A stretch of 64,000 nucleotides of DNA from Neoceratodus forsteri (lineage: Eukaryota; Chordata; Ceratodontiformes; Ceratodontidae), in assembly GCA_016271365.2 (NCBI GenBank), contig CM028131.1:175650501-175714500 (forward strand), written 5' to 3'. Shown in pieces: positions 35,986 to 47,485 of this stretch. The notes under the pieces are model-generated. The model had not been told where the DNA came from. It made no database searches and saw only the letters and a program-made list of their open reading frames with translations. Numbering within the stretch: the stretch's first letter is position 1; the number at the start of each line of letters is the position of its first letter. Made by a program: the position numbers and the translations under genes.

Positions 35986-36885
35986 GTGAACTTAGCAGAA
36001 ATAAAAAGTAAACTGAATGAATATGAGGAACGGCTAAAACAGAAGATAAAAAAATTTCAGAGAGACACCAATGATTATCATGATAATCATGTTTATATAT
36101 ATAAGAAATTCAGCAAAAGACCACTATATAAACAGTGTCAGATTGATTCAGGACCAGAAAGTGACAACAGTTACAGCAGAGATGCAAATCAACCTTCTAA
36201 TAGGCAGGGACCTTTTTTTACCAAACACGAGAACACCAATATCACCAGAGGACAGCAGAGTCTCAACCGGAGCAGAGGTAGCAGGAGCCAGAAACCGAAT
36301 AGAAGAAGATGAGGGACGCCAAAGCAACAAGGAAGGACCACCAGGAGACAGAGGTGGAAGGACAACCAGGCAACAAGGAGTCAGAGGGAGAGGGGCAACC
36401 CACAAATAATTCACATTTTCAACTTAAGTCACAAAACTTTAATCCAAACAGAAGTTGACATTCTCAGTCTGGGACATTCATTTGGGCCTACACAGTAGGT
36501 TAACCTTTTTGATCTTTAAGTAGACCTGCAAAGATTTTTGTGCACTTTTAGGTTTAAAGATATATTTAAGCACCAACAAATAGAAGATGACTACCAGAGA
36601 AAATTAAAAAGAAACATTGGCATCAGATTATTCTATAAACCAACAACAGGTAAAAATAATGGCACAGAAACTTTTTGCAAACTAGTGGATAAAGAGATTA
36701 TGGACCTGCTTAAAGGTAAAAAAAAACTGAAATGTAGAAATAACAATCTCACACACCAAAAAAGGACAGCATTAAACAACCTTAGTCAAGACAATACCAT
36801 GGTAATAAAACCAGTGGATAAAGGTGGAGGCATTGTGATCCAAGACAGGGAGCATTATAAGAATATTTATTTATTTGAATTTTGA
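35986..36885 (+). pseudogene. PLE family A N-terminal and RT start, plus copy
   Basis: Frame 35986-36312 gives MNLAEIKSKLNEYEERLKQK, then a basic stretch rich in Arg/Ser. Frame 36538-36885 has IFKHQQIEDDYQRKLKRNIG, LTHQKRTALNNLSQDNTMVI and KPVDKGGGIVIQDREHYKN, the conserved entry to the PLE reverse transcriptase. There it is cut by the L2 insertion at 36866 and resumes at about 37326 with MCQTLLINENNY. Confidence 0.75.
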
Positions 36886-37325
36886 TGACCAGGTAGGCCC
36901 ACGGAGACCAAGCTGTCCCTTTTTCAGAGGTGACCTAGGGAATAGAAACATTCTGTATGTAAAACATAGATAAAACATTGCAATTACGGAAGAGTTAGAA
37001 CTGCTTCCGATTTAATATTCAGTAAATTAGTTTAAACTTATAGTTATCAATACAGATTAGGACATGGGTTAAAAAACAGAGAAGAGAACATACATTTCAT
37101 AAATATTTTGTTATAGGGCACTAATAAATGTAACAGTAGGAGAGTGCTTCATACAAAACACATCTGGAGTAGGTTGGTGCATAGGTGATTGAGATTTCAC
37201 ATGCACTATACAACATTATGAAAAGAACCACACAAAGGATTGTAATGTACCTACAGCTAGTGTACAGTACTTACATATTTACAATGGCATAAGATGTGAA
37301 GTCATCCAAGGTGTCAAAAATGTCA
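36866..37325 (-). mobile_element. L2-clade LINE 3' end
   Basis: Inserted in the plus PLE between HYKN and MCQTLL. It starts TTTATTTATTTGAATTTTGA on the + strand, the complement of an L2 tail. The minus PLE copy is uninterrupted at the same point (HYKNMCQTLL), proving the insertion. It is 5'-truncated and non-coding. Confidence 0.7.
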
Positions 37326-38952
37326 AATATGTGTCAAACACTACTAATAAATGAAAATAATTATATGCCTTTACTCGCAGATCTGACAAAAAAGATTCAG
37401 ATTCAGATCAGAGAAATATTGCAAGAATTTCAAAAAATAGAATGGCTACAACCATGGGAACCAGACATATTATTTAACAAACACCCAAGAATACCTACGT
37501 GTTACTGTATACTGAAAATTCATAAAAATATTTAGAATCAACCAGGATGGCCTATTGTCTCCTGAATGGGATCAATATTTGAACCAATATCACAATTCAT
37601 AAATTATCACCACCAACCTGTGATTCAAAAAAGTAGCAAATATATAAAGGACACCACAGATATGATTAAGAAATTAACATTGATTTCAGAATAAGGAATA
37701 CTACACAATAGCATGCTTGTAACAATGGACAAATCAGACTTAGACATGTCTATTCCACATAGACATAGGACACAATGTATGGAGAAAGAATAGGATAACA
37801 GACCAGAAGATTCACATCCCAGCACCAGAGTTTTACAAGAATTAGCAGAGATCATATTAACAAAAAATACTTAGAATTTGACAATATGTTTTATCAGCAG
37901 AGCAGAGGTACGACCATGCGTAGCACCATGGCACCAGCCTAAGCGAATGCCTATATGTACCAGTTCAAAAAAGAACACATCCTGGATCCATCCAGTAATC
38001 CACATAGTGCATTCATAAACCCATGGTGCAGATATATTGATGATGTATTTTTCATTTGGGAAGCATCAATGGAAGAATTAAACGCATTCCATACGTACAT
38101 TAATAGCAGGAACCCAAATCTGAATTTTGTAATGCAATCAAGCATGGAGGAAATAGCTTACCTTGGCCTAAGAATAATTAAGACACACGGCACATTGGAA
38201 ACATCATTGCATAGAAAAACAACAGACTGTAATACATTGCTTTACGCCGCGGTACTAGCTTTCATGAACTAAGGCTCAAGAAGAGTATTCATTATTCACA
38301 ACTGGTTCAAGTAAAACAAAATTGTACTACTGCCGCAGAATTTCAAAAAAACAAAAAAGAAATGACAATGAGATTATACTATACGGGATACAAGAGGAGG
38401 AAAGTGGAACAAACTGAACACAGAATAGATAATGTTAACAGAATGGATTTAGTACAGGAAAGAAACAATACAACAGAAGACAAAGCAGTGTTTGCAATAA
38501 AGTATAACCATCGATTTTGTGACATAAAATGAATCATTAACAAACATTGGCATTTAGTGTCAATTGAGAGGCCAGAGATACCAGCTCTAATTAATACACC
38601 CTATGTAGCAGCAAAAAGAGTTAGAAACATCAAAGACAGGGTGGAAAAGTCCCAGTTCAGAATGCCAGACCTGCAACAGGGACAGTTCCCATTGGGACCA
38701 CTAAAACGTGGCATGGTTAAAAGTGGAAGATGCTCAATGTGTGGACATACATCTAAAAAATCACAATTTGCACATCCCTTTACTGGAGAAAATTTTCAGA
38801 TCAGAGATAGCATTAGTTGTAACATAGCAGGAGTGGTACACGTCATTCAATGCCCCTGTGACAAACTGTATGTATGGCAAACTGGCAGAGCCCTTAAAAC
38901 TAGGATACAAGAGCACAAAGAAGATATTAGGAGACTAGATGAGGAATCTTAA
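37326..38952 (+). pseudogene. PLE family A reverse transcriptase + GIY-YIG, plus copy
   Basis: Frames in order: 37326-37535 (LLADLTKKIQIQIREILQEF), the palm around 37700-37950 with stops, and 37955-38272 with INPWCRYIDDVFFIWEAS, the IDD catalytic motif. Frame 38557-38952 carries a Cys-rich linker (GRCSMCGHTSKK) and the endonuclease signature VVHVIQCPCDKLYVWQTGRA followed by LKTRIQEHKEDIRR. YVW replaces the usual YVG. Multiple stops (for example before GIINKHW at about 38530) inactivate it. The minus copy shows the same order. Confidence 0.8.
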
Positions 38953-39571
38953 GTAGCACAACATTTTAACATGGTAGGACACACAGGGGCATCCCTCAGA
39001 TTTTGGGGCTTGGAGGTAGTGCCACCACTAGCAAGGGGTGGCAACACCAGACCAAATTACTAGCTGCAGAGATGAAAAGGATATTCTGCTTGCACACACT
39101 ACAACCCAGGATTGGTATGAATACCAAAACCAATTGGCAGGCCTGTAATTGAGTCAGGAGGGAGGACAGGCAGGTTGTTTGGCCCATATATGGATGACTA
39201 AGACTGATCTATAAAAGATAGTAGGTCAAGTTCCATTGTAAAACCTAAAAACATAGTAATATATGATAAAACCTGTTTGAATGACAGATGTGTTTATAAT
39301 ATGAAATGGTATGCTTAGTCCCTTTCTCCTGTATCCATCGATCCTGTTTTCTTTCTGTAACACCCCCCCCCGCCATGTTTCATGATAAAGTTTAGTTTTG
39401 ATTAAGAGGAACAGGGAAATGTGGGTTACAATGAATATATAAGCATTTTCTATTACAATACAGCTTGGTTGAAGCAAGTGTGTAATGGTAGAATTTATAA
39501 GGTAACCACTATAAATATTAACAAAACAGTGTTTTGGTAACTAAACAAATGTAGCAAGTGGCAGGGAGCTT

Positions 39572-39722
39572 CAGTTCATTGGTTTTAGTCTCTTCCTTTC
39601 CTGTTCTTTCCAAAACGGAAGAAGAAATATATGTAAAAAATGATGTTATACCTTTACCATTTCGATCTACTTATGGATGAAATAAAATCACTAGTAAAAT
39701 GTTTCATGATAAAAAAAAATTT
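39572..39722. mobile_element. Small insertion in PLE 3' UTR
   Basis: About 150 bp, absent from the equivalent positions near 33495 in the partial copy, ending in an A9 run (ATAAAAAAAAATTT). It is probably a short retroposed fragment; the family is unknown. Confidence 0.35.
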
Positions 39723-40397
39723 AATATCAGCTCGCACCTCTGAGAAGTCGAGGGTAAACAGTTGATAGACACTTTCTACATCCAAAACCAAAATGCATAG
39801 CAAAGCTCTGATAAAAGAGTTTGTCTGCTTCAAGCCCATTCACCACTCCATTGGAACAGTGAGCATATATATTTGCTAAGCAATGCAGCTTGCAAAGCCT
39901 GCGAGAACATAAGGGTGGCATAGATATACCTGCGGGACTGCAAACAGACTTAAGAGGGAGCTCTGTGGCAGAACAGCATCTGAAGCAGCACATACACCAT
40001 TAGATGCTCACCAGCAATTGAAATTTAAATCCAGATGGATACCAGGTAAAAAATGTTTTAATAAGTGCTAAGAAATTGTTAAAACACACAGTGGTGAAAA
40101 CTAAACAGTAAGGCAGGGCAATGTTTTTTTCAATTCAAGGACCTGAGCGTCCAGAAAACAGAACAAACCAAATGAAGGCTGATGTAAACAAAGTGCAGCT
40201 AAGGTAATTCCGTTCAAACACTAGAGACATTGGGGAGCTTGATTGAGCCATTGCAAAGGTTTCAGAGTGTTGCCAGACAAGTTTTTTAAACAAAATATTG
40301 CAAAGCGGATATGTATTAGCTTCTCATACAATATATGAAAAAATGTGAACTACAAACATTTGTATGTATATTTTTATGTTATTTTATCTAGAGAAAA

Positions 40398-40458
40398 CCA
40401 CTATTCCCTGTATTATGTCCCAGCCCAGCTCGAATCCCCTGACTGTTTCCACTCCAAC
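40398..40458 (-). mobile_element. CR1 LINE, middle piece of split copy
   Basis: The 61 bp between the two PLE composites read, on the minus strand, GGAGTGGAAACAGTCAGGGG, then GGCTGGGACATAATACAGGG. This continues the CR1 C-terminus (E-V-V-G-V-E-T-V-R-G-F...) from 50326 and leads into the 3' UTR at 26492. Confidence 0.75.
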
Positions 40459-40655
40459 TACTAAGAAAATGCTGTGACTCGGCCAGGTCGATTCGGTGCT
40501 CGCCACAAACGAGCAGCCAGCTCGTAACAATAACAAACATCCAAAAGTGACGTCACTCGGGTCTCTCCTTGTAAAAAGTTAAGACTTAGCATGCCAATTG
40601 CAAACGTGTATGTTTATTTAACAAGGAGTAGCAACACCAGAGGGGACTCCCTCAA

Positions 40656-40690
40656 CCAGCGCTTTGACTTCAAACAAGTCTTCCTCAGGG
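40656..40690 (-). ncRNA. Hammerhead-like hairpin, PLE family B (minus)
   Basis: The minus-strand sequence CCTGAGGAAGACTTG, TTTGAAGTCAAAGCGCTGG keeps CTGA-N-GA, a 5-bp stem GACTT/AAGTC and a following AA(A/G)CGC. It resembles the hammerhead core used in PLE pseudo-LTRs. Related copies are at 45711-45745 and 50168-50203. Stem I and the cleavage site are not clear, so activity is unlikely. Confidence 0.4.
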
Positions 40691-41149
40691 GTGTGGTTAC
40701 AATACAAAACGTCATTCTTTTAAATACACCTTCTAATGCATAATACATGAGATGATACATTCAATTATCAACTTAAAGAAAAAGAATAAAACTGTGTCCT
40801 AAATACTAAGCAGTGTATTATCAAAGTAACTGAAATAAACAAATCTCATTTTCTACCAGAGTTGCACCACACTTACAGGCAATTTAAACTGTTATCAGCA
40901 AATAACACAATTTTACTTGAAGGCTGCCACAGGGCCTCTCCGAAAACATTTTGCTTGTACATGTAAGTGAAAAGAAATCCATGTTTATCTATATTTGCAG
41001 GAACAGTGCCTTAATTTCTTGTGCATTTCAGGTAGGTGAAAATTATTTAAAAAGAGGAGAGAAAGGAGAGGTTATATGTATCTCTATATCTCATTACATG
41101 GAAAAACACAAAAGCACTTAGATTACTTATTCAAAAATGGCTTTAGGTC

Positions 41150-41836
41150 TTATCTTTCATTTAGACCTTGGGGTTTGACACTGTTAAGTTTGAAGATCCA
41201 GACGCTTTCTTTTTCTAATAATCGGTTTGGTCTATCACCACCTTGTACAAAGGGCAGGATCCATTCCAAACCCATACATTTGACATCTTCAGTTTTAGAG
41301 GAATGGTGCGTTAAAAAATGCAGACCAACTGGTGTATCCTGTCTCTTGTTAAGTATAGATCTAATATGTTCCTGAATTCTCTGTTTCAAGGGATGAACAG
41401 TTTTCCCAATATATACTAACTTGCAGGTACACCAAAGACCATAGATCACATAGCTAGTGTCACTTGTAATCAATTGTCTAATGTCAACACTGACATTAGG
41501 CTCCATCGGATGTTGGAATGTTTTCCCTGATTTAGTGTATCTGCATATATTACATCTAGAGCACTTAAAAAAGCCTGATGGTCTTTGAGGCAGCCATGTG
41601 GTTGCCGTTTCTGTTTGTGCAGATTGTAGTCTGCTGTGGACCACAAAACCTTTGAGATCTTTTGCTCTACTGAAAGATACCCGAGGGCTAGATCCTACTG
41701 CTGTTCCTACTGCTTCATCTGAATGCAGTATATGCCAATTTCGGTATATAATATTACCAATTCTGCCTGCTTTATGATTGTACTCTGTGATGAAAGTGCA
41801 CGGTGCTGGGTTAGTTAGTGAAGTTTCTAGATTCAC
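41150..41836 (-). pseudogene. PLE family B GIY-YIG endonuclease
   Basis: A 228-codon frame covering the C-terminal part. A Cys-rich linker KCSRCNICRYTKSG (residues 91-104) precedes the GIY-YIG domain: SYVIYGLWCTC (128-138), LVYIGKTVHPLKQRIQEH (141-157; YIG 143-145, Arg 153, His 157) and LLEKESVWIFKLNS (206-219) holding the usual conserved Glu. All main catalytic positions appear present. The frame is separated from the upstream one by a stop (NLE-stop-TK). The domain makes the nick that primes reverse transcription in EN+ PLEs. The copy as a whole is inactive because of upstream stops. Confidence 0.85.
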
Positions 41837-41854
41837 TCCTGTAATGAGTTTAGT

Positions 41855-43372
41855 TCATTCTAGATTACTCACGTTCTCCTTTAATGTTTTTAAGAGGGTG
41901 GGATCATGCCTTCTTTTAAGGAGTCTATTGATTAATTCCTCCGCCTGTGTGTTAAACACATCCTCCGAGCTACAATTTCTTCGAATTATTAATAGTTGGC
42001 TATATGGTATAGAATCTTTAAGACTTTGTGGATGGGCACTATCGGCATGCAGCACTGAATTCGTGGCTGTGTGTTTTCGAAAACCTGATGTGTTAATGGT
42101 ATTACAATCTTTGCTTACTGTGAGAGTCAGATCTAGAAAATTCAATGATTTCCTATTTGCTTCAAAGGTAAAACGAAGATTAAGATTGTTGACATTCAGC
42201 CACTGCATAAATTCTGGTATTATGTCAGTGCTACCTTGCCAGATGCATAGTATATCGTCAATAAATCTAAATCAGTGTTTAATGTGTGGAAAGTATGGGT
42301 TTAGTTTTTGATTAAAAATTACCATATATTCCCAATAACCCAGGAAAAGGTTGACATAACTAGGTGCCATGGCTGCACCCATTGCTGTACCACATTTCTG
42401 TAAATAGTACTGGTTCTCGAATTTAAAATAATTGTGTCTTAATATAAACTCGAGAGCCTCCACCAAGAATTCCCTAGGAATAGTTTCATCCAAGGTAGTT
42501 TTATCCAGAAAATGTTGTACTGCTGTGAGGCCATGATTATGTTTAATAGATGTATACAAGGACTCTACACCTATACCCAACCATGTTAGATTCTGACTCC
42601 AGCCCAAGACTTTAATCTTGCATAACAAGTCCTTTGTATCTTTTATATAAGAATCCAGTTCTAAGACACTCTGCTGGAGAAAAAAGTCAATGAACTTACC
42701 TAAATTCTGAGTTAAGCTATCAACAGCAGAAACTATAGGTCTACCTGGTGGGTTTTCTTTATTTTTGTGTATCTTAGGCAAAATAAAAAAACTAGGAATA
42801 ACAGGATATTCTGACCAGATATACTGATATTCTGGTTCAGTAATGTCCCCCTCATTTACATAATGTAAAAGGAGATGTTGTAATTCTTTTTTAAAGAACA
42901 GTGTAGGATCTGATTTAAGTTTCTCATAGTTCATTTCATTTTCTAATAGTGTTAAAACAATGTTTCTGTACTGTGCCCTGTTAAGTATAACTATGTTTCC
43001 ACCCTTATCTGCAGGTTTTATGACAATTGAAGTGTTCTCTGACAGCATGTTAATGGCGTCCCATTCTGCATGAGTGACATTATACTTAGGGGTGACATTT
43101 TCATTTAATACAGTCTTAACCTGCTGACAAACCACTTTTTCAAAAGTACGAATAGCAATATTATAAACATTTGGGTAAAAAGTAGATTTAGGTTTGAATA
43201 AAGACCTTCTCTGTTTTAATAAATGTTCTCTAGCAGCAAAAATACCTCTGTCTGTAAGTTGATGAGAGGTCAAAGGGTCAAGATCAATACACTGCTCCTG
43301 TAATAGTGATTCTAATGCATCTAAATCTGTAGAGAACTCATTAAAAGAATCATCCTCAGTAGCAGTACACAA
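41855..43372 (-). pseudogene. PLE family B reverse transcriptase
   Basis: Frame 42272-43372 (366 codons): IVIKPADKGGNIVI (116-129), ILPKIHKNKENPPGRPIVSA (197-216), LGIGVESLYTSI (265-276) where motif A Asp is replaced by Gly 268, and GTAMGAAMAPSYVNLF (328-343). A TGA (42272-42274) interrupts just before FRFIDDILCIW, the catalytic IDD, which continues in the same phase to 41855 (QWLNVNNLNLRF, NFLDLTLTVSKD). The plus copy has a stop at the same place. Length and order match EN+ PLE reverse transcriptases. Confidence 0.88.
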
Positions 43373-43426
43373 AGTAAGAACATTTTCCTGGTCTACAGTA
43401 GCAGAGGTTAAATTGCTTACTAGATC

Positions 43427-44728
43427 TCATTTATAAATAACATCTGTAGACCCATTATTAACATGCTGTAAATTTGAGACAATAGCCCCATTTTCAGAGT
43501 CTTCAATAAGGCTCGAGTATTCTGTAGGATCCACAGGTCTGGCAGTCTGTAAGGCATCGATCAAAAAATCAAAATCTTCTGAATGTTCAGATGGTGCCAC
43601 AAGATTGTGATTACCAATATCAACAGTACCAGTGTATCTTTCCCCAGTTCTAGGTGACGTTGAAATAGGAGGACGGGGACACATGGCGTTTTGATTAGTA
43701 CCAGCTGTTGTTTGTTTGTTGAGAAAAAATAGTTTAAGTTTCAGCTTCCTAAAAAACTTGAATAGGTCTACAAAGATTTGAAAGTCATTAATGGGAGAGG
43801 TAGGTATAAAACTGAGACCCTTTTCCAATACTTTCATCTGATGCTCTGTAAGACAAATCGAGGAAATATTAATGATCTGTAGTTTATTTATCTCTTCTTC
43901 TCCCTCAGCAGGTAAGCCCATTTTTCTTTTGGACCTTTTGCCCCCGCGTTGACTTCTCCTTGTTTTCCTTTTTCTCCGTTTTTTTGTCCCCTGCTTGATT
44001 GCAGATGTTCCTGCTCCTTCAAATTCACTTATTAACACCTCTTCTTCCTGGGAATTTGTTTGTCTGTTTTTACTTCTACTTTTGTCAGAATTCCTGGAGG
44101 CAAATTGGACTCTGGACCGCCCAATGCTGTTAGAACGATCTCCCTTCGGTTTGGGCCAGCTTATTAAATTTCCCTTTTCATAATCTTTGAGGTCTCTTAG
44201 TTATTTATTGGTTTTTTATTCTGTTATTGTTGCCTCATATTTAGAAAGTTTACTCCTGAGACGTAAATCAAAGGTTTGGTATTGCGTTTCATGTTTAAGG
44301 GACAATACTTTTATTTTAGAGCTGTTAATTTCTTCTAAGAGTGCCTCATATTGAAGGGTGTCCCTTTTGATTAACAACTTAAGGAATGTTAAGGAGCATT
44401 CAGAGGCAACTGATATCCATTCATCTTTAAAGGGGAATTCTTCTAACCCACTGGAAGGAGTGACAGTTATACAAAGTCCCCATGGTGCTTGACCTCGGCT
44501 AATATATTCTTCCAATGTAGAGATATTGTATGAAATATCAATTTCTTTTAACAACAACTTCTCAAAGTCAGTAAAGACAGTTTTAAGGTTGTTATCAATT
44601 TCAGCATTTACCTCAGAACCTTGTAGGCATTCCCTTGCTCTCCGTTGGTGATCATTAAAGAAGTCTATATGCTCCCTTGCATATACCTCTGGTGTTTCTG
44701 TGTCCGTAGCAACTTCTGTCTGGTGCAT
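43427..44728 (-). pseudogene. PLE family B N-terminal region
   Basis: Begins MHQTEVATDTETPEVYAREH at 44728 and reads to ATITE (44216), then a short broken part and frame 43427-44038. That frame has a strongly basic, NLS-like run (KKRRKRKTRRSQRGGKRSKR) and the conserved PLE block LEKGLSFIPTSPINDFQIFV plus DLFKFFRKLKLKLFF. It ends with a TGA after DVIYK (43427-43429) that is also present in the plus copy (47429-47431). The role of the region is unknown; it is shared by vertebrate PLEs of this type. Confidence 0.8.
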
Positions 44729-45710
44729 ATTTTAAGGTCTGTTGGAATATAGAACCTGCACCCACAGCACTAATGGATTGAAAAATATCTGTATCCAAGC
44801 TGGGAGGTATACAACGGAAACAAGGATAAGTCCAGGAAATGTTGTTGCTCTGAAAGGACCAGCGCAGATAAACTGCTCGACTGTCTGCAGCAATGGCGGC
44901 AAGTTCAAACGACAACTACAAAGAAAATGCTGTGACTCGGCCAGGTCGATTCGGTGCTCACCACAAACGAGCAGCCAGCTCGTAACGATAACAAACATCC
45001 AAAAGTGATGTCACTCGGGTCTCTCCTTGTAAAAAGTTAAGACTAAGTTATACTTAACAAGAGACAGGATACACCAGTTAGTCTGCATTTTTTAACACAC
45101 CATTCCTCTAAAACTGAAGATGTCAAATGTATGGGTTTGGAATGGAGCCCTTTGTACAAGGGGATGATAGACCAAACCGATTATTAGAAAAAGAAAGCTT
45201 CTGGATCTTCAAACTTAACAGTGTCAAACTTCAAGGTCTAAAAGAAAGATAGGACCTAAAGCCATTTTTGAATAAGTAATCTAAGTGTTTTTGTGTTTTT
45301 CCATGTAATGAGATATAGAGATACATATAACCTCTCCTTTCTCTCCTCTTTTTAGATAATTTTCACCTACCTGAAATGCACAAGAAATTAAGGCACTGTT
45401 CCTGCAAATATAGATAAACATGGATTTCTTTTCACTTACATGTACAAGCAAAATGTTTTCAGAGAGCGCCTGTGGCAGCCTTCAAGTAAAATTGTGTTAT
45501 TTGCTGATAACAATTTAAATTGCCTGTAAGTGTGGTGCAACTCTGGAAGAAAATGAGATTTGTTTATTTCAGTTACTTTGATAATACACTGCTTAGTATT
45601 TAGGACACTGTTTTATTCTTTTTCTTTAAGCTGATAATTGAATGTATTACCTCATGTATTATGCATTAGAAGGTGTATTTAAAGAATGGCGTTTTGTATT
45701 GTAACCACAC

Positions 45711-45745
45711 CCCTGAGGAAGACTTGTTTGAAGTCGAAGCGCTGG
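45711..45745 (+). ncRNA. Hammerhead-like hairpin, PLE family B (pLTR)
   Basis: CCCTGAGGAAGACTTGTTTG followed by AAGTCGAAGCGCTGG: CTGAGGA, perfect 5-bp stem GACTT/AAGTC with a 5-base loop, then GAA. This matches the hammerhead core order (CUGANGA, stem II, GAA) with one extra A before the stem. A second identical stem is at 50168-50203. Confidence 0.4.
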
Positions 45746-46130
45746 GTAAGGGAGTCCCTTCTGTTGTTGGTACTCCTTGTGAAATAAACATACACATTTG
45801 CAATTGGCATGTTAAGTCTTAACTTTTTACAAGGAGAGACCCGAGTAACATCACTTTTGGATGTTTGTTATCGTTACGAGCTGTCTGCTCATTTGTGGTG
45901 AGCACCGAATCGACCTGGCTGAGTCGCAGCATTTTCTTTGTTGTTGTCGTTTGAACTTGCCGCCATTGCTGCAGACAGTCGAGCAGTTTATCTGCGCCGG
46001 TCCTTTCATGACAACAACATTTCCTGGACTTATCCTCTTTTCCGTTGTATACCTCCCAGCTTGGATACAGATATTTTTCAGTCTGTTAGTGCTGTGGGTG
46101 CAGATTCTATATTCTGACAGACCTTAAAAT

Positions 46131-47431
46131 ATGCACCAGATAGAAGTTGCTACAGACACAGAAACACCAGAGGTATATGCATGGGAGCATACAGACTTCT
46201 TTAATGATCACCGAAGGAGAGCAAGGGTATGCCTACAAGGCTCTGAGGTAAATGCTGAAATTGATAACAACCTTAAAACTGTCTTTACTGACTTTGAGAA
46301 GTTGTTGTTAAAAGAAATTGATATTTCATACAATATCTCTACATTGGAAGAATATATTAGCCGAGGTCAAGCACCACGGGGACTTTGTGTAACTGTCACT
46401 CCTTCCGGTGGGTTAAAAGAATTCCCCTTTAAAGATGAATGGATATCAGCTGCCTCTGAATGCTCCTTAACATTCCTTAAGTTGTTAATCAAAAGGGACA
46501 CCCTTCAATATGAGGCACCCTTAGAAGAAATTAACAGCTCTAAAATAAAAGTATTGTCCCTTAAACATGAAACTCAATACCAAACCTTTGATTTATGTCT
46601 CAGGAGTAAACTTTTTAAATATGAGGCAACAATAACAGAACGAAAAGCTAATAAATTACTAGGAGACCTCAAAGATTATGAAAAGGGAAATATAATAAGC
46701 TGGCCCAAACCAAAGGGAGATCGTTCTAACAGCAGGGGCAGTCCAGAGTCCGATTTGCCTCCAGGAATTCTGACAAAAGTAGAAGTAAAAACAGACAAAC
46801 AAATTCCCAGGAAGAAGAGGTGTTAATAAGTGAATTTGAATGAGCAGGAACATCTGCAATCAAGCAGGGGACAAAAAACAGAGAAAAAGGAAAACAAGGA
46901 GAAGTCAACGCGGGGGCAAAAGGTCCAAAAGAAAAATGGGCTTACCCGCTGAGGGAGAAGAAGAGATAAATAAACTACAGATCATTAATCTTTCTTTGAT
47001 TTGTCTTACAGAGCATCAGATGAAAGTATTGGAAAAGGGTTTCAGTTTTATACCTACCCCTCCCATTAATGACTTTCAAATCTTTGTAGACCTATTCAAG
47101 TTTTTTAGGAAGCTGAGACTTAAACTATTTTTTTCTCAACAAACAAACAACAGCTGGTACTAATCAAAATGCCATGTGTCCCCGTCCTCCTATTTCAACG
47201 TCAACTAGAACTGGGGAAAGATACACTGGTACTGTTGATATTGGTAATCACAATCTTGTGGCACCATCTGAACATTCAGAAGATTTTGATTTTTTGATCG
47301 ATGCCTTACAGACTGCCAGACCTGTGGATCCTACAGAATACTCGAGCCTTATTGAAGACTTTGAAAATGGGGCTATTGTCTCAAATTTACAGCATGTTAA
47401 TAATGGGTCTACAGATGTTATTTATAAATGA
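46131..47431 (+). pseudogene. PLE family B N-terminal region, plus copy
   Basis: Frame 46131-46826 starts MHQIEVATDTETPEVYAWEH and is open for 231 codons, ending in a basic tail KTDKQIPRKKRC. The region continues, frameshifted, at 46840-47163 (KKQRKRKTRRSQRGGKRSKR, then VLEKGFSFIPTPPINDFQIF) and 47174-47431. The last frame ends at TGA 47429-47431 after DVIYK, the same stop as in the minus copy. Confidence 0.8.
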
Positions 47432-47485
47432 GATCTAGTAAGCAATTTAACCTCTGCTACTGTAGACCAGGAAAATGTTCTTACT

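Larger units (their letters stand above)
33053..40397 (+). mobile_element. Penelope-like element family A, plus copy
   Basis: Plus-strand PLE of the same family as 26493-33052, joined to it head to head at about 33052/33053. It begins with a partial 3'-end copy (33053-34640) and continues into the body (34640-39190) and 3' UTR (39190-40397), so terminal blocks are repeated in direct orientation as in other PLEs. Its 3' end stops at TTATCTAGAGAAAA before the hairpin motif. It carries a mariner-type element (35019-35791) and an L2 3' end (36866-37325). The flanks CCAC at 26489-26492 and 40398-40401 may be a short target duplication around both copies together. Confidence 0.8.
40459..45043 (-). 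mobile_element. Penelope-like element family B, minus copy
   Basis: A nearly complete PLE: 5' UTR (about 44730-45043), a long coding region (41150-44728) and 3' UTR to 40620. At its 3' end it restarts with about 150 bp of the 5' block (40459-40610 resembles 44915-45043), giving pseudo-LTRs. Coding is open for long stretches with few stops, so it is younger than family A. At 45043 it abuts a second copy in opposite orientation. TTTCCACTCCAAC immediately outside (40446-40458) matches TTTCCACTCCCAC at the far end of the pair (50326-50338). Confidence 0.9.

Noticed and set aside
36068..36083. Perfect 16-bp palindrome GATTATCATGATAATC as an operator
   Set aside because: It lies in decayed PLE coding sequence in an A+T-rich context; chance is a sufficient explanation.
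41778..42311. A 177-codon + strand frame
   Set aside because: It is antisense to the PLE family B reverse transcriptase and endonuclease on the minus strand.
44655..44998. Cys-rich minus frames and the matching 45861-46127 plus frame
   Set aside because: They lie in the PLE 5' UTR and are similar between the two arms only because the arms are copies. A short upstream ORF is possible, but no motif or start context supports it.
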